NCBI RefSeq assembly: GCF_021729135.1
Contig: NZ_JAJTWW010000020.1
Coordinates: 1 to 64,000 of the forward strand
DNA length: 64,000 nt
Origin: Brevibacterium daeguense
GTDB lineage: Bacteria; Actinomycetota; Actinomycetes; Actinomycetales; Brevibacteriaceae
Direction of reading: 5' to 3'
The notes under the pieces were generated by a model. The model searched no databases. It was given only the letters and a program-made list of their open reading frames with translations, and was not told the origin of the DNA. Each line of letters opens with the position of its first letter. The stretch's first letter is position 1. The position numbers were made by a program, and so were the translations under genes. Shown in pieces: positions 1-7,401 of the stretch.

Positions 1-648
1 GGCGGTGGCCTCCAGCCGGGCGTGCAGCGCCTTGAGCGGCATGAGCGGTCCGGTGAGCAGGAGTCGGCCTTCGCAGTCGTCGGTGGCCCACATCTCCACC
101 CGCCGCCGCTTGTGGGTGTCGGCTTCCCGAGCCACCGGTGGGTCGAGGAGGCGGAGGGTGTCGTTGACCTTGCGGCAGAATCCCTGCCACTGCATCCCCG
201 CCCGCAGCTTCACCAGGACGTCGTCGAGCTCCTTGAGCTGCTTGGCGGAAAGATCGAGTGCCCGCCGGGCCGCGTACTCCAACCGGACATACGTGACCTC
301 GCCCTTCAGCGCCAGCGCGAAGAGCTTCGGCAGGCCGAAGCAGGCGACGGTCGCCACCCGGGCGTGCCCGTAGGCCTTGACGATAGTGGTGTCGAGGACG
401 GCTGCGAGCACGGTGACGTGAGTGCCATCGAGCCGGTCGGCCACCCAGTCGGAGAGCGCCTCATCTTTGGGTGGGGTGAGTTCTTCGAAGTGGCGGGCGA
501 AGCATTCCTCGATCACCGCCTCGGCCAGGAACCGCAGCCGCTGCACCGCCACCACATCATGCTCCGGCAAGAACGCGGCCAACGCGGTCACGGCCGGCCC
601 GTTCTCCGACCTCCCATGGCGGCGGGTCCGCTCGTCCGTGCCCGTCAC
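1..648 (-). CDS. DUF222 / HNH-type (13E12 repeat family) protein, 3' end outside window
   Basis: The minus frame is open from a GTG at 648 to the window edge, giving 216 codons without a stop. The translation is helical and charged, with a stretch near residue 160 (DPPVAREADTHKRRRVEMW followed by an LxGPLMPLKALHARL-type segment) typical of the DUF222 domain that precedes an HNH nuclease module in actinobacterial 13E12-repeat proteins. The HNH part would lie beyond the edge, so nuclease activity cannot be confirmed. An in-frame TGA lies just upstream of the chosen GTG and a G-rich stretch gives a possible ribosome site; a second GTG at 591 is an alternative. These genes are multicopy in actinobacteria and their role is unclear. 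The family call rests on pattern only. Confidence 0.6.
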   Translation of the reverse strand, partial: MTGTDERTRRHGRSENGPAVTALAAFLPEHDVVAVQRLRFLAEAVIEECFARHFEELTPPKDEALSDWVADRLDGTHVTVLAAVLDTTIVKAYGHARVATVACFGLPKLFALALKGEVTYVRLEYAARRALDLSAKQLKELDDVLVKLRAGMQWQGFCRKVNDTLRLLDPPVAREADTHKRRRVEMWATDDCEGRLLLTGPLMPLKALHARLEATA

Positions 649-798
649 CTGCGTTCACCCCCGTTCCTGCCTCATCGCAGTGGTCCCGACCCCTCAGGCC
701 CGGCGGGAACCGGAATTCCCTGACCTGTTGGACCCACCCTACGAGGAGCCACGGACACGAACCACCCGAAACAAGACTAAATCGATCAGTAAAATGTT

Positions 799-810
799 AA
801 CGTTCGATAA
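799..810. promoter_or_regulatory. AACGTTCGATAA element, copy 1
   Basis: The 12-mer AACGTTCGATAA recurs exactly at 20832-20843, upstream of the DctP-like binding protein gene. It lies within an AT-rich patch and shares the CGTTCGATA half with the operator at 5951. It could be a variant binding site of the island regulator or of a related one. Function is inferred only from recurrence. Confidence 0.35.
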
Positions 811-926
811 CATTATTCGAAGTTTGACCAGGTGCAGTCCACCGCGAGACCGGAGACCTCACTACGGCGAGAGCGGGTGCGCGGACCTACTCGACACTGC
901 AGGAGTAGTCACGACGCACAACAACA

Positions 927-990
927 GCACAGGGTCGGACCCTCAGGTCCGACCCTGTGCAGGTGCCGGACCTTCAAGTCCGACCTTTGC
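927..990 (-). terminator. Two tandem hairpins downstream of the phosphatase operon
   Basis: Positions 927-941 and 946-960 form a perfect 15-bp inverted repeat (arm GCACAGGGTCGGACC) around a CTCA loop. Positions 961-990 are a degenerate second copy with an imperfect stem. On the minus strand the strong hairpin is followed by a T-rich stretch (TGTTGTTGTG). It lies downstream of the operon ending at 1119, so transcription termination is the simplest reading. Confidence 0.6.
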
Positions 991-1118
991 ATGTACCACT
1001 GCAATGCTTCGCCAACCGTAACGGCCTGGCGCTTGGGGCTCCTGCTGCTCAGCAACACTGCTCGCTTGCCAGCCGGAGCTCTCGCACGCCCAGCTCATCA
1101 GCCGCAGCTCCCGCACCG

Positions 1119-1811
1119 TCAGAACGTCAGCAGATCCTCTTCTTCGAGGTGCGTGATCTCGTTGCCGGTGAGCATGACAGCGCGGTCCTCGCCGAACCGC
1201 ACGCGGGTGATTCCCGCATGAGCCGGGCGGAAGAGGAAGTCGCGCTCCAGGCCGTACTCCTCAGCCAGAAACGCGTTGATCACGCCACCGTGGCAGGCAA
1301 TCGCCACCTTCTGACCGGAGTGCCGGCTGGAGATCTCCCAGATCGCACTGTGGACTCGCGTGCGGAACTCAGCCGAGCCCTCCCCCAGGGGGATGGAATC
1401 CCAGGTCAGCGTCTCGACCATCCGCCTGCTCGCCTCGAGGGCCCGCTCGGTGCCCACCGCCTGTTCGAAGCTCTGCTCGCCGGGGACATCGCGGAAGATC
1501 CCGACTTCCCGAATCCGAGCGTCCACGATCACCTCGTGGCCGTAGTGCGCCGCGATCGCCTTGCCGGTGTCGTTGGCGCGAGCCAGGTCCGAGGAGTAGA
1601 CCGCATCGATACCGACACCGGCCAGCGCCCGACTCACCGCCTCGGCCTGCTTCCAACCGATCTCCGACAGGTGGGCGTCGTAGGCCATCGACTCCGGGGA
1701 ATCCTGCCCGGCCCGCACCTGCTGGCCGTGCCGGACCAGATAGACCTCTGCACCATCAGTGGCACGCGTGAGCAGTGCCGCACCCAGAGCGCGCCCCAGG
1801 AAGTTGCTCAA
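1119..1811 (-). CDS. Histidine phosphatase family protein
   Basis: A 230-residue protein of the histidine phosphatase (phosphoglycerate mutase-like) superfamily. The catalytic RHG motif is at residues 27-29 (YLVRHGQQ), an acidic/basic core follows, and the second catalytic His lies in IACHGGVINAF. Members hydrolyse phosphomonoesters through a phosphohistidine. The TTG start overlaps the TGA of the upstream SDR gene (TTGA) and has GGGGGTG upstream, so it is the last gene of the minus-strand operon that starts at 5933. Its place beside two kinase-like genes suggests removal of phosphate from a pathway intermediate or cofactor, but the substrate is unknown. Confidence 0.85.
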   Translation of the reverse strand: MSNFLGRALGAALLTRATDGAEVYLVRHGQQVRAGQDSPESMAYDAHLSEIGWKQAEAVSRALAGVGIDAVYSSDLARANDTGKAIAAHYGHEVIVDARIREVGIFRDVPGEQSFEQAVGTERALEASRRMVETLTWDSIPLGEGSAEFRTRVHSAIWEISSRHSGQKVAIACHGGVINAFLAEEYGLERDFLFRPAHAGITRVRFGEDRAVMLTGNEITHLEEEDLLTF

Positions 1812-2566
1812 TTCGGCGCACCCCCGTCGACGGTGAGCATTGCACCAGTGGTGTAGGACGCCATTGACGAGGACAGGTAGAGCACCGCACCGACGATCTC
1901 CTCGGGCTGGCCGCCGCGCTTGGCGGCGAATTCCTGAGCCCGCTCCTGGAATGCCTCCTGGTCCCAGTGCTTGGACACGTCGGTGAGGAAGGTGCCGGGC
2001 ACCACCGTGTTGACGCGCACATCCGGACCGTAGGCGTGAGCGAGCGCCATCGTCGTGGCGTTCAGGCCGGCTTTGGCCGCCGCGTAGGGCACGACATTGG
2101 GCTTCGGATGCAGCGAGGCGATCGAGGAGATGTTGACGATCGCTCCCCCGCCGTTTCCGGTCATCTTCTCGCCCAGCAGCGCCGACAGCCGGAACGGGCC
2201 CTTGAGGTTGAGCCCGATCACCTTGTCGTAGAGCGCCTCGCTGATCCCGCTGATGGAGTCGTACAGCGGCGAGGAGCCGGCGTTGTTGACGAGCACGTCC
2301 ACGCCGCCCAGTTCCTCCCACACCGTCTCCGCGAACTCGGTGCACTGGTCCCAGTCCGCCACCTGCAGCGCGTACGGACTGACCTTTCCGCCGGTCTGCG
2401 CGGTAATCCTCTCAGCGGCGTCCTGGCAGGCCTCCAGCTTCCGCGAGGCGATCGCCACGTGAGCACCCAGCGTCGAGAAGGCACACGCCATCTCGAAGCC
2501 CAGCCCCCGCGAGCCGCCGGTGATGACGACCTTCCGGTCGGTGAAATCGAATGCCCAGTCGCTCAT
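1808..2566 (-). CDS. SDR family oxidoreductase
   Basis: A 252-residue classical short-chain dehydrogenase. The nucleotide-binding motif TGGSRGLG is at residues 16-23, NNAG at 94-97, and the catalytic Ser/Tyr/Lys group ends in YAAAK (Tyr161, Lys165). It ends with the common SDR tail TVDGGAPN. The ATG has AGGGG upstream. It lies 28 bp after the APH-type gene and overlaps the phosphatase by 4 nt, so it belongs to the operon. By context it probably oxidises or reduces a hydroxy- or keto-acyl-CoA; in the Pseudomonas Lva pathway an SDR (LvaD) reduces 4-ketovaleryl-CoA. Substrate assignment is inference. Confidence 0.88.
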   Translation of the reverse strand: MSDWAFDFTDRKVVITGGSRGLGFEMACAFSTLGAHVAIASRKLEACQDAAERITAQTGGKVSPYALQVADWDQCTEFAETVWEELGGVDVLVNNAGSSPLYDSISGISEALYDKVIGLNLKGPFRLSALLGEKMTGNGGGAIVNISSIASLHPKPNVVPYAAAKAGLNATTMALAHAYGPDVRVNTVVPGTFLTDVSKHWDQEAFQERAQEFAAKRGGQPEEIVGAVLYLSSSMASYTTGAMLTVDGGAPN

Positions 2567-2594
2567 GACTCTGCCCCTACCGTTGTCTCTGTCT

Positions 2595-3629
2595 TCATGA
2601 CTCGATGATCTCCATGGCCTGATCGAACAGGGACAGGGTCCGCTCGTGCAGACGCCTGCCCACGGACTCCGGGGCCAGCCCCGCCGAGGCGCGGGCGGTC
2701 GAGCCCTCCAGGATCGACCCGAACCGGAAGCAGGCCAGCACGTGGTAGAAGTCGACATCGTCGACGTCCCAGCGGCTGACCTCCCCGTAGGCGGCCACGA
2801 TCTCGGACTTGCCCGGCGCGCCGGGCGGCTGCAGACCGTGCGCCGACGCCAGCAGGTGGCCCAGGTCCAGCAGCGGATCGCCCAGCGTGCACAGCTCCCA
2901 GTCCACGATCGCCGCGACCTCCGGCGCCTCGTGCTTGAACATCACATTGCCGGCATGGCAGTCACCGTGGATGATCCCGGTGTTCTGCTCGGCCGGCGTC
3001 CACTCGTTCAGCCAGGCCGGGATCGCCTCGACCCCGGGATGGTCCAACCCTTCCCAGGTGTCGAACTCCCGGTAGCTCTCCAGCTGCCCGACCCAGCGGC
3101 CAGGCTGGCGAGCCAGCCAGCCGTCCGGCTTCCCGAACCCGGTCAGCCCGACCGCCGCGTAGTCGACATTGCCCAGTTCGGCGACGGCACGCGCATGGGA
3201 CAGGCCCATCGCGTGCTGCCAGTCGGTGTCGTTGCGGACATGCTCGGGCACCTCGGAGACGCCGTTGAACCCGTCGACGGCGCGCATGATGAAGAACGCG
3301 TTGCCCAGCACGTCCAGGTCCTCGCACACGGCGATGAACTCCGGGTGCGGCACCCGGCTGCCGGCCAGCGCCTCCAGGACGCGAGCCTCGCGCAGCATGA
3401 TCGTGTCAGAGTTCTTCCGCTTGTTCACCGGCGGACCGCGATAGATCAGCCGGTCATCGTTCCAGGTGAACCCCAGCAGCACATTCTGCGTGCCCCCGGT
3501 CAGGAAGTCCGGGTCCGCCAGCTGCCCCTCACCCAGCCGCTCCCGCAGCCACTCCTCCAGCCGCGCAAAGTCGATGCCGGCCTGCCGGGCATGCTCGGCC
3601 GCGACCGCCGCCTCGTTGGCCGCACTCAT
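2595..3629 (-). CDS. APH-type phosphotransferase family protein (LvaA/ACAD10-11 kinase-domain-like), copy 1
   Basis: A 344-residue kinase-fold protein of the aminoglycoside phosphotransferase/choline kinase group. The Brenner motif HGDCHAGN starts at His221 (catalytic Asp223, Asn228) and the metal-binding motif is IVDWELCTLGDPLLDL. Relatives encoded next to acyl-CoA dehydrogenases, or fused to them in ACAD10/11, phosphorylate 4-hydroxyacyl-CoA rather than antibiotics. The ATG overlaps the stop of the upstream ACAD gene (TGATG), which implies translational coupling. A second, divergent copy lies on the other side of the ACAD gene. A resistance role is unlikely given this context. Confidence 0.85.
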   Translation of the reverse strand: MSAANEAAVAAEHARQAGIDFARLEEWLRERLGEGQLADPDFLTGGTQNVLLGFTWNDDRLIYRGPPVNKRKNSDTIMLREARVLEALAGSRVPHPEFIAVCEDLDVLGNAFFIMRAVDGFNGVSEVPEHVRNDTDWQHAMGLSHARAVAELGNVDYAAVGLTGFGKPDGWLARQPGRWVGQLESYREFDTWEGLDHPGVEAIPAWLNEWTPAEQNTGIIHGDCHAGNVMFKHEAPEVAAIVDWELCTLGDPLLDLGHLLASAHGLQPPGAPGKSEIVAAYGEVSRWDVDDVDFYHVLACFRFGSILEGSTARASAGLAPESVGRRLHERTLSLFDQAMEIIES

Positions 3630-4900
3630 CAGGAGACCGCCTCGAGGTACTCGGCGAACTTCTTCTTCGCCTCCTCGGCGCGGGTCGGGATGTGCTCCGA
3701 GGGCACCTCGGTGGGCTCGTAATCCCGCAGCACCCGGCGGGACACGGTGACCTTGTGCACCTCGTCCGGGCCGTCGTAGATGCGGGCGGCACGGGCGTTG
3801 CGGTACATCTCCTCCAGCGGCAGATCCCCGGTGATGCCCAGCGAGCCGTGCACCTGGATCGCGCGGTCGATGACGTTGTAGAGCACCTGCGCGCCCCAGA
3901 ACTTGATGATCGCGATATCGGTCAGCGCAGCCTTGGTCCCGCCCTGATCCATCTTCCACGCCGCCTGCAGCGTCAGCAGCCGCGCCGCCTCCAGCTCCGC
4001 CTTCGAGGTGGCGACCATGTCCTGGATCATCTGCTTGTCCTTGAGCAGCCCGCCGGACACCTTCCGCGACACCACCCGTTCGCACATGATGTCGAAGGCC
4101 CGCTGCCCCTGCCCCAGCCAGCGCATCGCGTGGTGGATCCGGCCGGGCCCGAGGCGCTGCTGGGCCAGCATGAACCCGTCGCCCTCCTCGCCGACCAGGT
4201 GGGAGACCGGCACCCGGACGTCCTCGTACAGGATCTCCGCATGTCCCTTGTCACCGGCAGCCGCCGAATGACCCATCACCGGGATGTCACGCAGGATGTT
4301 CACGCCGGGGGTGTCGCGGTCGACCAGGATCATCGACGCCCGGCGGTGGGGCTCGGCGTCCGGGTCGGTGACGACCATGACGATGAAGAAGTCGGCATGC
4401 GAGCCGTTGGAGGAGAACCACTTGTGGCCGTTGATGACGTACTCATCACCCTCGCGCACCGCACGGGTGGACAGCTGCGTCGGATCCGCGCCGGCACCGG
4501 GCTCGGTCATCGAGAAGCACGACCGGATCTCCCCGTTCAGCAGCGGCTTCATCCACCGCTCCTTCTGCCACTCGTCGCCGCCGATCGCCAGCAGCTCCGC
4601 ATTGCCCGAGTCCGGGGCGTTGTTGCCGAAGATCGGGGGTGCGAACACCGACTGGCCGAGGATCTCGTGCATCAGCCCCAGCTTGAGCTGGCCGAACCCG
4701 CCGCCGCCCAGCTCCGGCTCCAGGTGCGCCGCCCACAGTCCCTGGTCCTTGACCTGCTGCTTGAGCTTGTCCGTGTGCTGCTTGAATGCCGCCTCCGGAA
4801 GGTCGGCGACCTCAAGTGGGATGATCTCCTCGCGGACGAACCTCCGCATCCACTCCAGCTTCTTCTCGAACTCCGGCTCAGTCGAAAAATTCCAGCTCAT
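3629..4900 (-). CDS. Acyl-CoA dehydrogenase family protein (ACAD10/11-like)
   Basis: A 423-residue FAD enzyme with the ACAD signature CFSMTEPGAGADPTQL and a C-terminal flavin region near RAIQVHGSLGITGDLPLEEM. At the usual catalytic-base loop it reads IYDGPDEVHK, with Asp where medium-chain enzymes have Glu; the DGPDEVH form is characteristic of the ACAD10/11-LvaC group. The ATG at 4900 follows AGGAGG. It lies between two APH-type kinase genes, separated by 1 bp on one side and overlapping on the other. In ACAD10/11 the kinase phosphorylates a 4-hydroxyacyl-CoA and the ACAD domain eliminates phosphate. The same chemistry is proposed here by analogy. Confidence 0.9.
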   Translation of the reverse strand: MSWNFSTEPEFEKKLEWMRRFVREEIIPLEVADLPEAAFKQHTDKLKQQVKDQGLWAAHLEPELGGGGFGQLKLGLMHEILGQSVFAPPIFGNNAPDSGNAELLAIGGDEWQKERWMKPLLNGEIRSCFSMTEPGAGADPTQLSTRAVREGDEYVINGHKWFSSNGSHADFFIVMVVTDPDAEPHRRASMILVDRDTPGVNILRDIPVMGHSAAAGDKGHAEILYEDVRVPVSHLVGEEGDGFMLAQQRLGPGRIHHAMRWLGQGQRAFDIMCERVVSRKVSGGLLKDKQMIQDMVATSKAELEAARLLTLQAAWKMDQGGTKAALTDIAIIKFWGAQVLYNVIDRAIQVHGSLGITGDLPLEEMYRNARAARIYDGPDEVHKVTVSRRVLRDYEPTEVPSEHIPTRAEEAKKKFAEYLEAVS

Positions 4901-4901
4901 A

Positions 4902-5933
4902 TCAGTTCTCCTCCTTGAGAATCGCAAGTGCCTGCCGCGCCAGGCTCTCCACGCCGGCGCCGGCGGTTTCGGGATCGAAATCCAGATCGCCCATCTGCCC
5001 GGTGATCAGGCGGGTGTACACGCCTTCGCGGATGCACGCGAGCTTCCACATCGCGAAGGCGGCGTAGTAGTCGACGTTCTCGGCCCGGATCCCGGACCGA
5101 TCCTCATAGCGGGCGATGAGCTCCTCGGTGGTCGGGAACCCATCGGCCGGCCTGGGCACCCAGATGCTCGTCAGCTCGTCCGGGGTGGTGAGCATCGCGA
5201 TGAAGTAACCCAGGTCGGTGAGCACCTCGCCGATCGCGGTGAGCTCCCAGTCGACCACCGCGTTGATCGTGCCGTCGGGGGCGAAGATCATGTTGTTCGG
5301 CTTGTAGTCGCCGTGCGCGATCCCGATCGCCGAATCGCTGAACTCCGGCATCTCCCGCTTGAGCACGTCGTGGACTTCCCGGATCTCGGGGATGTCCCGC
5401 TGGGTGATGTCCTCGAACTGGCCCAGCCAGCGCCGCAGCTGCCGCTCGATCAGACCGCCGGGCCGGCGCAGGTCACCCAGACCGACCGCCTCGACGTCCA
5501 CCCGGTGGATCGCGGCCAGCGTGTCGACCATCCCGAACGCGGTGCCACGCCGCCGGTCCTCCGGGATCCGCGCCCAGTCCTCAGGCGTATTGATCGGAAA
5601 TCCCGGGCAGTGCTCCATGAACACGAAGGGGACTTCCATCACCTCCGGATCATCGACGATCTCGAGCACGTTCGTCACCGGCACATCCGTCGGCCCCAGC
5701 GCCGCCATGATCCGACCCTCGCGCGCCACATTGTGCGCACTGCCGCCCTTGTGCCCCAGCGGCGGACGCCGCAGCACCCAGCGCTTCTGCCCGTCGACCT
5801 CGACGGTGAATGTCAGATTCGATCTGCCGATCGACAGCACCGAGTACGTCACCTCGGAGACTCCGAAGCGGTTCTCGATCCACCGGCCCACCTTCTGCGG
5901 GTCGATCCCGGCAGGTGCCAACACCTCGGTCAC
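4902..5933 (-). CDS. APH-type phosphotransferase family protein, copy 2
   Basis: A 343-residue protein of the same fold as the gene at 2595 but clearly diverged. An N-terminal lobe contains SNLTFTVEVDGQKRWVLRRPP. The catalytic motif HGDYKPNN starts at His207 (Asp209) and the metal motif is AVVDWELTAIGEVLTDLGYF. The GTG start has AGGAGGTCAAAG directly upstream. It is the first gene of the operon, whose promoter region contains an AAC-N4-GTT palindrome at 5951-5960, 18 bp upstream of the start. The open frame continues further upstream antisense to the CaiB gene, but the ribosome site supports the short form. The two kinases may form a heteromer or act on different substrates. Confidence 0.85.
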   Translation of the reverse strand: MTEVLAPAGIDPQKVGRWIENRFGVSEVTYSVLSIGRSNLTFTVEVDGQKRWVLRRPPLGHKGGSAHNVAREGRIMAALGPTDVPVTNVLEIVDDPEVMEVPFVFMEHCPGFPINTPEDWARIPEDRRRGTAFGMVDTLAAIHRVDVEAVGLGDLRRPGGLIERQLRRWLGQFEDITQRDIPEIREVHDVLKREMPEFSDSAIGIAHGDYKPNNMIFAPDGTINAVVDWELTAIGEVLTDLGYFIAMLTTPDELTSIWVPRPADGFPTTEELIARYEDRSGIRAENVDYYAAFAMWKLACIREGVYTRLITGQMGDLDFDPETAGAGVESLARQALAILKEEN

Positions 5934-5950
5934 CTTTGACCTCCTGATTG

Positions 5951-5960
5951 AACAATCGTT
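5951..5960. promoter_or_regulatory. Putative TetR operator AACAATCGTT (kinase/ACAD operon)
   Basis: An imperfect palindrome AAC-AATC-GTT with flanks TTG and CGATA. It lies 18 bp upstream of the GTG of the first kinase gene. Matching sites occur at 6061, 9923, 14698 and 20875, with a half-degenerate one at 13858. Confidence 0.65.
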
Positions 5961-6060
5961 CGATACCTTTGAACCGTAGGTAAACCGGGCGCGAGTGTCA
6001 AGCCCGCCGAGGCCCGGCAGGCTCTCGCCGGCCCGGCGGCCGCCTCGGGAACGGCTGTGG

Positions 6061-6070
6061 AACAATCGTT
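6061..6070. promoter_or_regulatory. Putative TetR operator AACAATCGTT (CaiB gene)
   Basis: The same ten bases as the site at 5951, 110 bp away, and 38 bp upstream of the GTG start of the CoA transferase. The two sites sit in the shared divergent promoter region, so one regulator could control both directions. Confidence 0.65.
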
Positions 6071-6107
6071 GAATGTCCTGACCGCGCTCGTTCAAGGAAG
6101 AATCTTC

Positions 6108-7289
6108 GTGACCCTCGATATCTCGACATCCACTCCCGGCCCGCTGTCCGGCGTCATCGTCGCCGACTTCTCGCGCGTGCTGGCCGGACCCTACTGCACG
6201 ATGATCCTCGCCGACCTCGGCGCGACGGTGATCAAGGTCGAGAGCCCCGGCGGCGACGACACCCGCGCCTGGAAGCCGCCGGCCTACCGCGGCGGCGCCT
6301 GCTACTACCAGGCGGTCAACCGCAACAAGCACTCGATCACCCTCGACTTCACCGACCAGGACGACCTCATGGTCGCCAAGGAGATCGCCGCCCGGGCCGA
6401 TGTCTTCGTCCACAACTTCAAGCCCGGCTCGATCGACAAGTTCGGGCTCGGCTACGAGGGCGTCAAGGAGCTCAACCCGGAGATCATCTACGCCCACATC
6501 AGCGGCTTCGGCACGACCGGCGCCGGCCGAGCACTGCCCGGCTATGACGTGCTGGTGCAGGGCATGGCAGGTCTGATGGACATGAATGGCGAACCCGACG
6601 GCGAGCCGGTCCGCTCCGGCGTCTCCATCTTCGACCTCACCACCGGGATGATGACCGCTGTCGGCATCGCCTCGGCGCTGCGTCACAAGGAGCGCACGGG
6701 TGAGGGGCAGCTCATCGAGAACAACCTCATGGCCAACGCGATCTTCACGATGGCCAACCAGTACCAGGTGGGTGCGACGACGGGGAAGGCGCCGCGGCGC
6801 AACGGCGCCGAGCATCCGACGATCTACCCCTACAACGCCTTCCCCACGGGAGACGGCGAGCTCATCGTGGTCGCCGGCAACAACGGGCAGTTCGCACGCC
6901 TCTGCCAGGTCCTCGGCACCTCCGAGCTCGCCGCCGACGAGCGCTTCGACGACCCCGAGAAGCGCAACGTCAACCGCGATGAGCTCCGCCCGCTGCTGGA
7001 GCAGGCGCTGTCGGCCAGGAGCAAGGACGAATGGTTCCAGCTGATGCGGGACGCGGGAATCCCGTGCTCGCCGGTGCAGAGCGTCGACGAAGGCCTCGTC
7101 TCCGCCCAGGAGCTCGGACTCGATCCGCTGTGGCACACCGAGGACCCGGAGTCGATGCCCACCGTCCGCAACTCGCTGAGCATGTCGGGCACGCCGGCGA
7201 CATACCGCAAGGAGCCGCCGGAGCTCGGCGAGGACTCCGAGGCGGTGCGCGCCTGGCTGGCGCAAGTTGCGACGGAGGCCAAGCGCTAG
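6108..7289 (+). CDS. CaiB/BaiF (family III) CoA transferase
   Basis: A 393-residue type III CoA transferase. The N-terminal Rossmann-like core contains VLAGPYCTMILADLGATVIKVE, and the catalytic Asp is probably Asp176 in GVSIFDLTTG. The family moves CoA between carboxylates, so it would activate an imported acid with CoA from another thioester. The GTG at 6108 follows AAGGAAG; an ATG at 6057 overlaps the operator and lacks a ribosome site. It is transcribed alone, divergently from the kinase/ACAD operon, and ends at a strong hairpin. The acceptor acid is unknown. Confidence 0.92.
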   Translation: MTLDISTSTPGPLSGVIVADFSRVLAGPYCTMILADLGATVIKVESPGGDDTRAWKPPAYRGGACYYQAVNRNKHSITLDFTDQDDLMVAKEIAARADVFVHNFKPGSIDKFGLGYEGVKELNPEIIYAHISGFGTTGAGRALPGYDVLVQGMAGLMDMNGEPDGEPVRSGVSIFDLTTGMMTAVGIASALRHKERTGEGQLIENNLMANAIFTMANQYQVGATTGKAPRRNGAEHPTIYPYNAFPTGDGELIVVAGNNGQFARLCQVLGTSELAADERFDDPEKRNVNRDELRPLLEQALSARSKDEWFQLMRDAGIPCSPVQSVDEGLVSAQELGLDPLWHTEDPESMPTVRNSLSMSGTPATYRKEPPELGEDSEAVRAWLAQVATEAKR

Positions 7290-7312
7290 CGCCCCGAGCA
7301 CGGCACGCATGC

Positions 7313-7347
7313 ATCAGCCGGCTGACCGTTGCGGTCAGCCGGCTGAT
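7313..7347. terminator. Bidirectional terminator between the CaiB and TAXI genes
   Basis: A perfect 15-bp inverted repeat (arm ATCAGCCGGCTGACC, 7313-7327 and 7333-7347) with a 5-nt loop, located between two convergent genes. An outer CCCGAG/CTCGGG pairing may extend it. Confidence 0.8.
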
Positions 7348-7401
7348 CTCGCCTCGGGCACTGCGCCTCGCACGAGAGGTCAGCGCCTCAGCAGCAAGGC
7401 C

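Larger units (their letters stand above)
649..1118. other. Intergenic region without a convincing gene
   Basis: About 470 bp separate the DUF222 gene from the phosphatase gene. The stretch 765-830 is much richer in A+T than its surroundings and carries the sequence AACGTTCGATAA (799-810). It may be the promoter region of the leftward DUF222 gene. Positions 927-990 carry two hairpins. Short open frames here show no family resemblance and no ribosome site. Confidence 0.6.

Noticed and set aside
1-648. Transposase of an insertion sequence
   Set aside because: There are no terminal inverted repeats or DDE pattern. The sequence fits DUF222 better.
2595-5933. Aminoglycoside resistance genes
   Set aside because: The kinase motifs are shared with resistance enzymes, but both genes flank an ACAD gene inside a catabolic operon, so an acyl-CoA or small-metabolite kinase is more likely.
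5934-7310. Long minus-strand continuation upstream of the second kinase gene
   Set aside because: It lies antisense to the well-supported CaiB gene, passes through the promoter region with two operators, and its translation has only Arg/Val/Asp-rich composition. The GTG at 5933 with AGGAGG is the better start.
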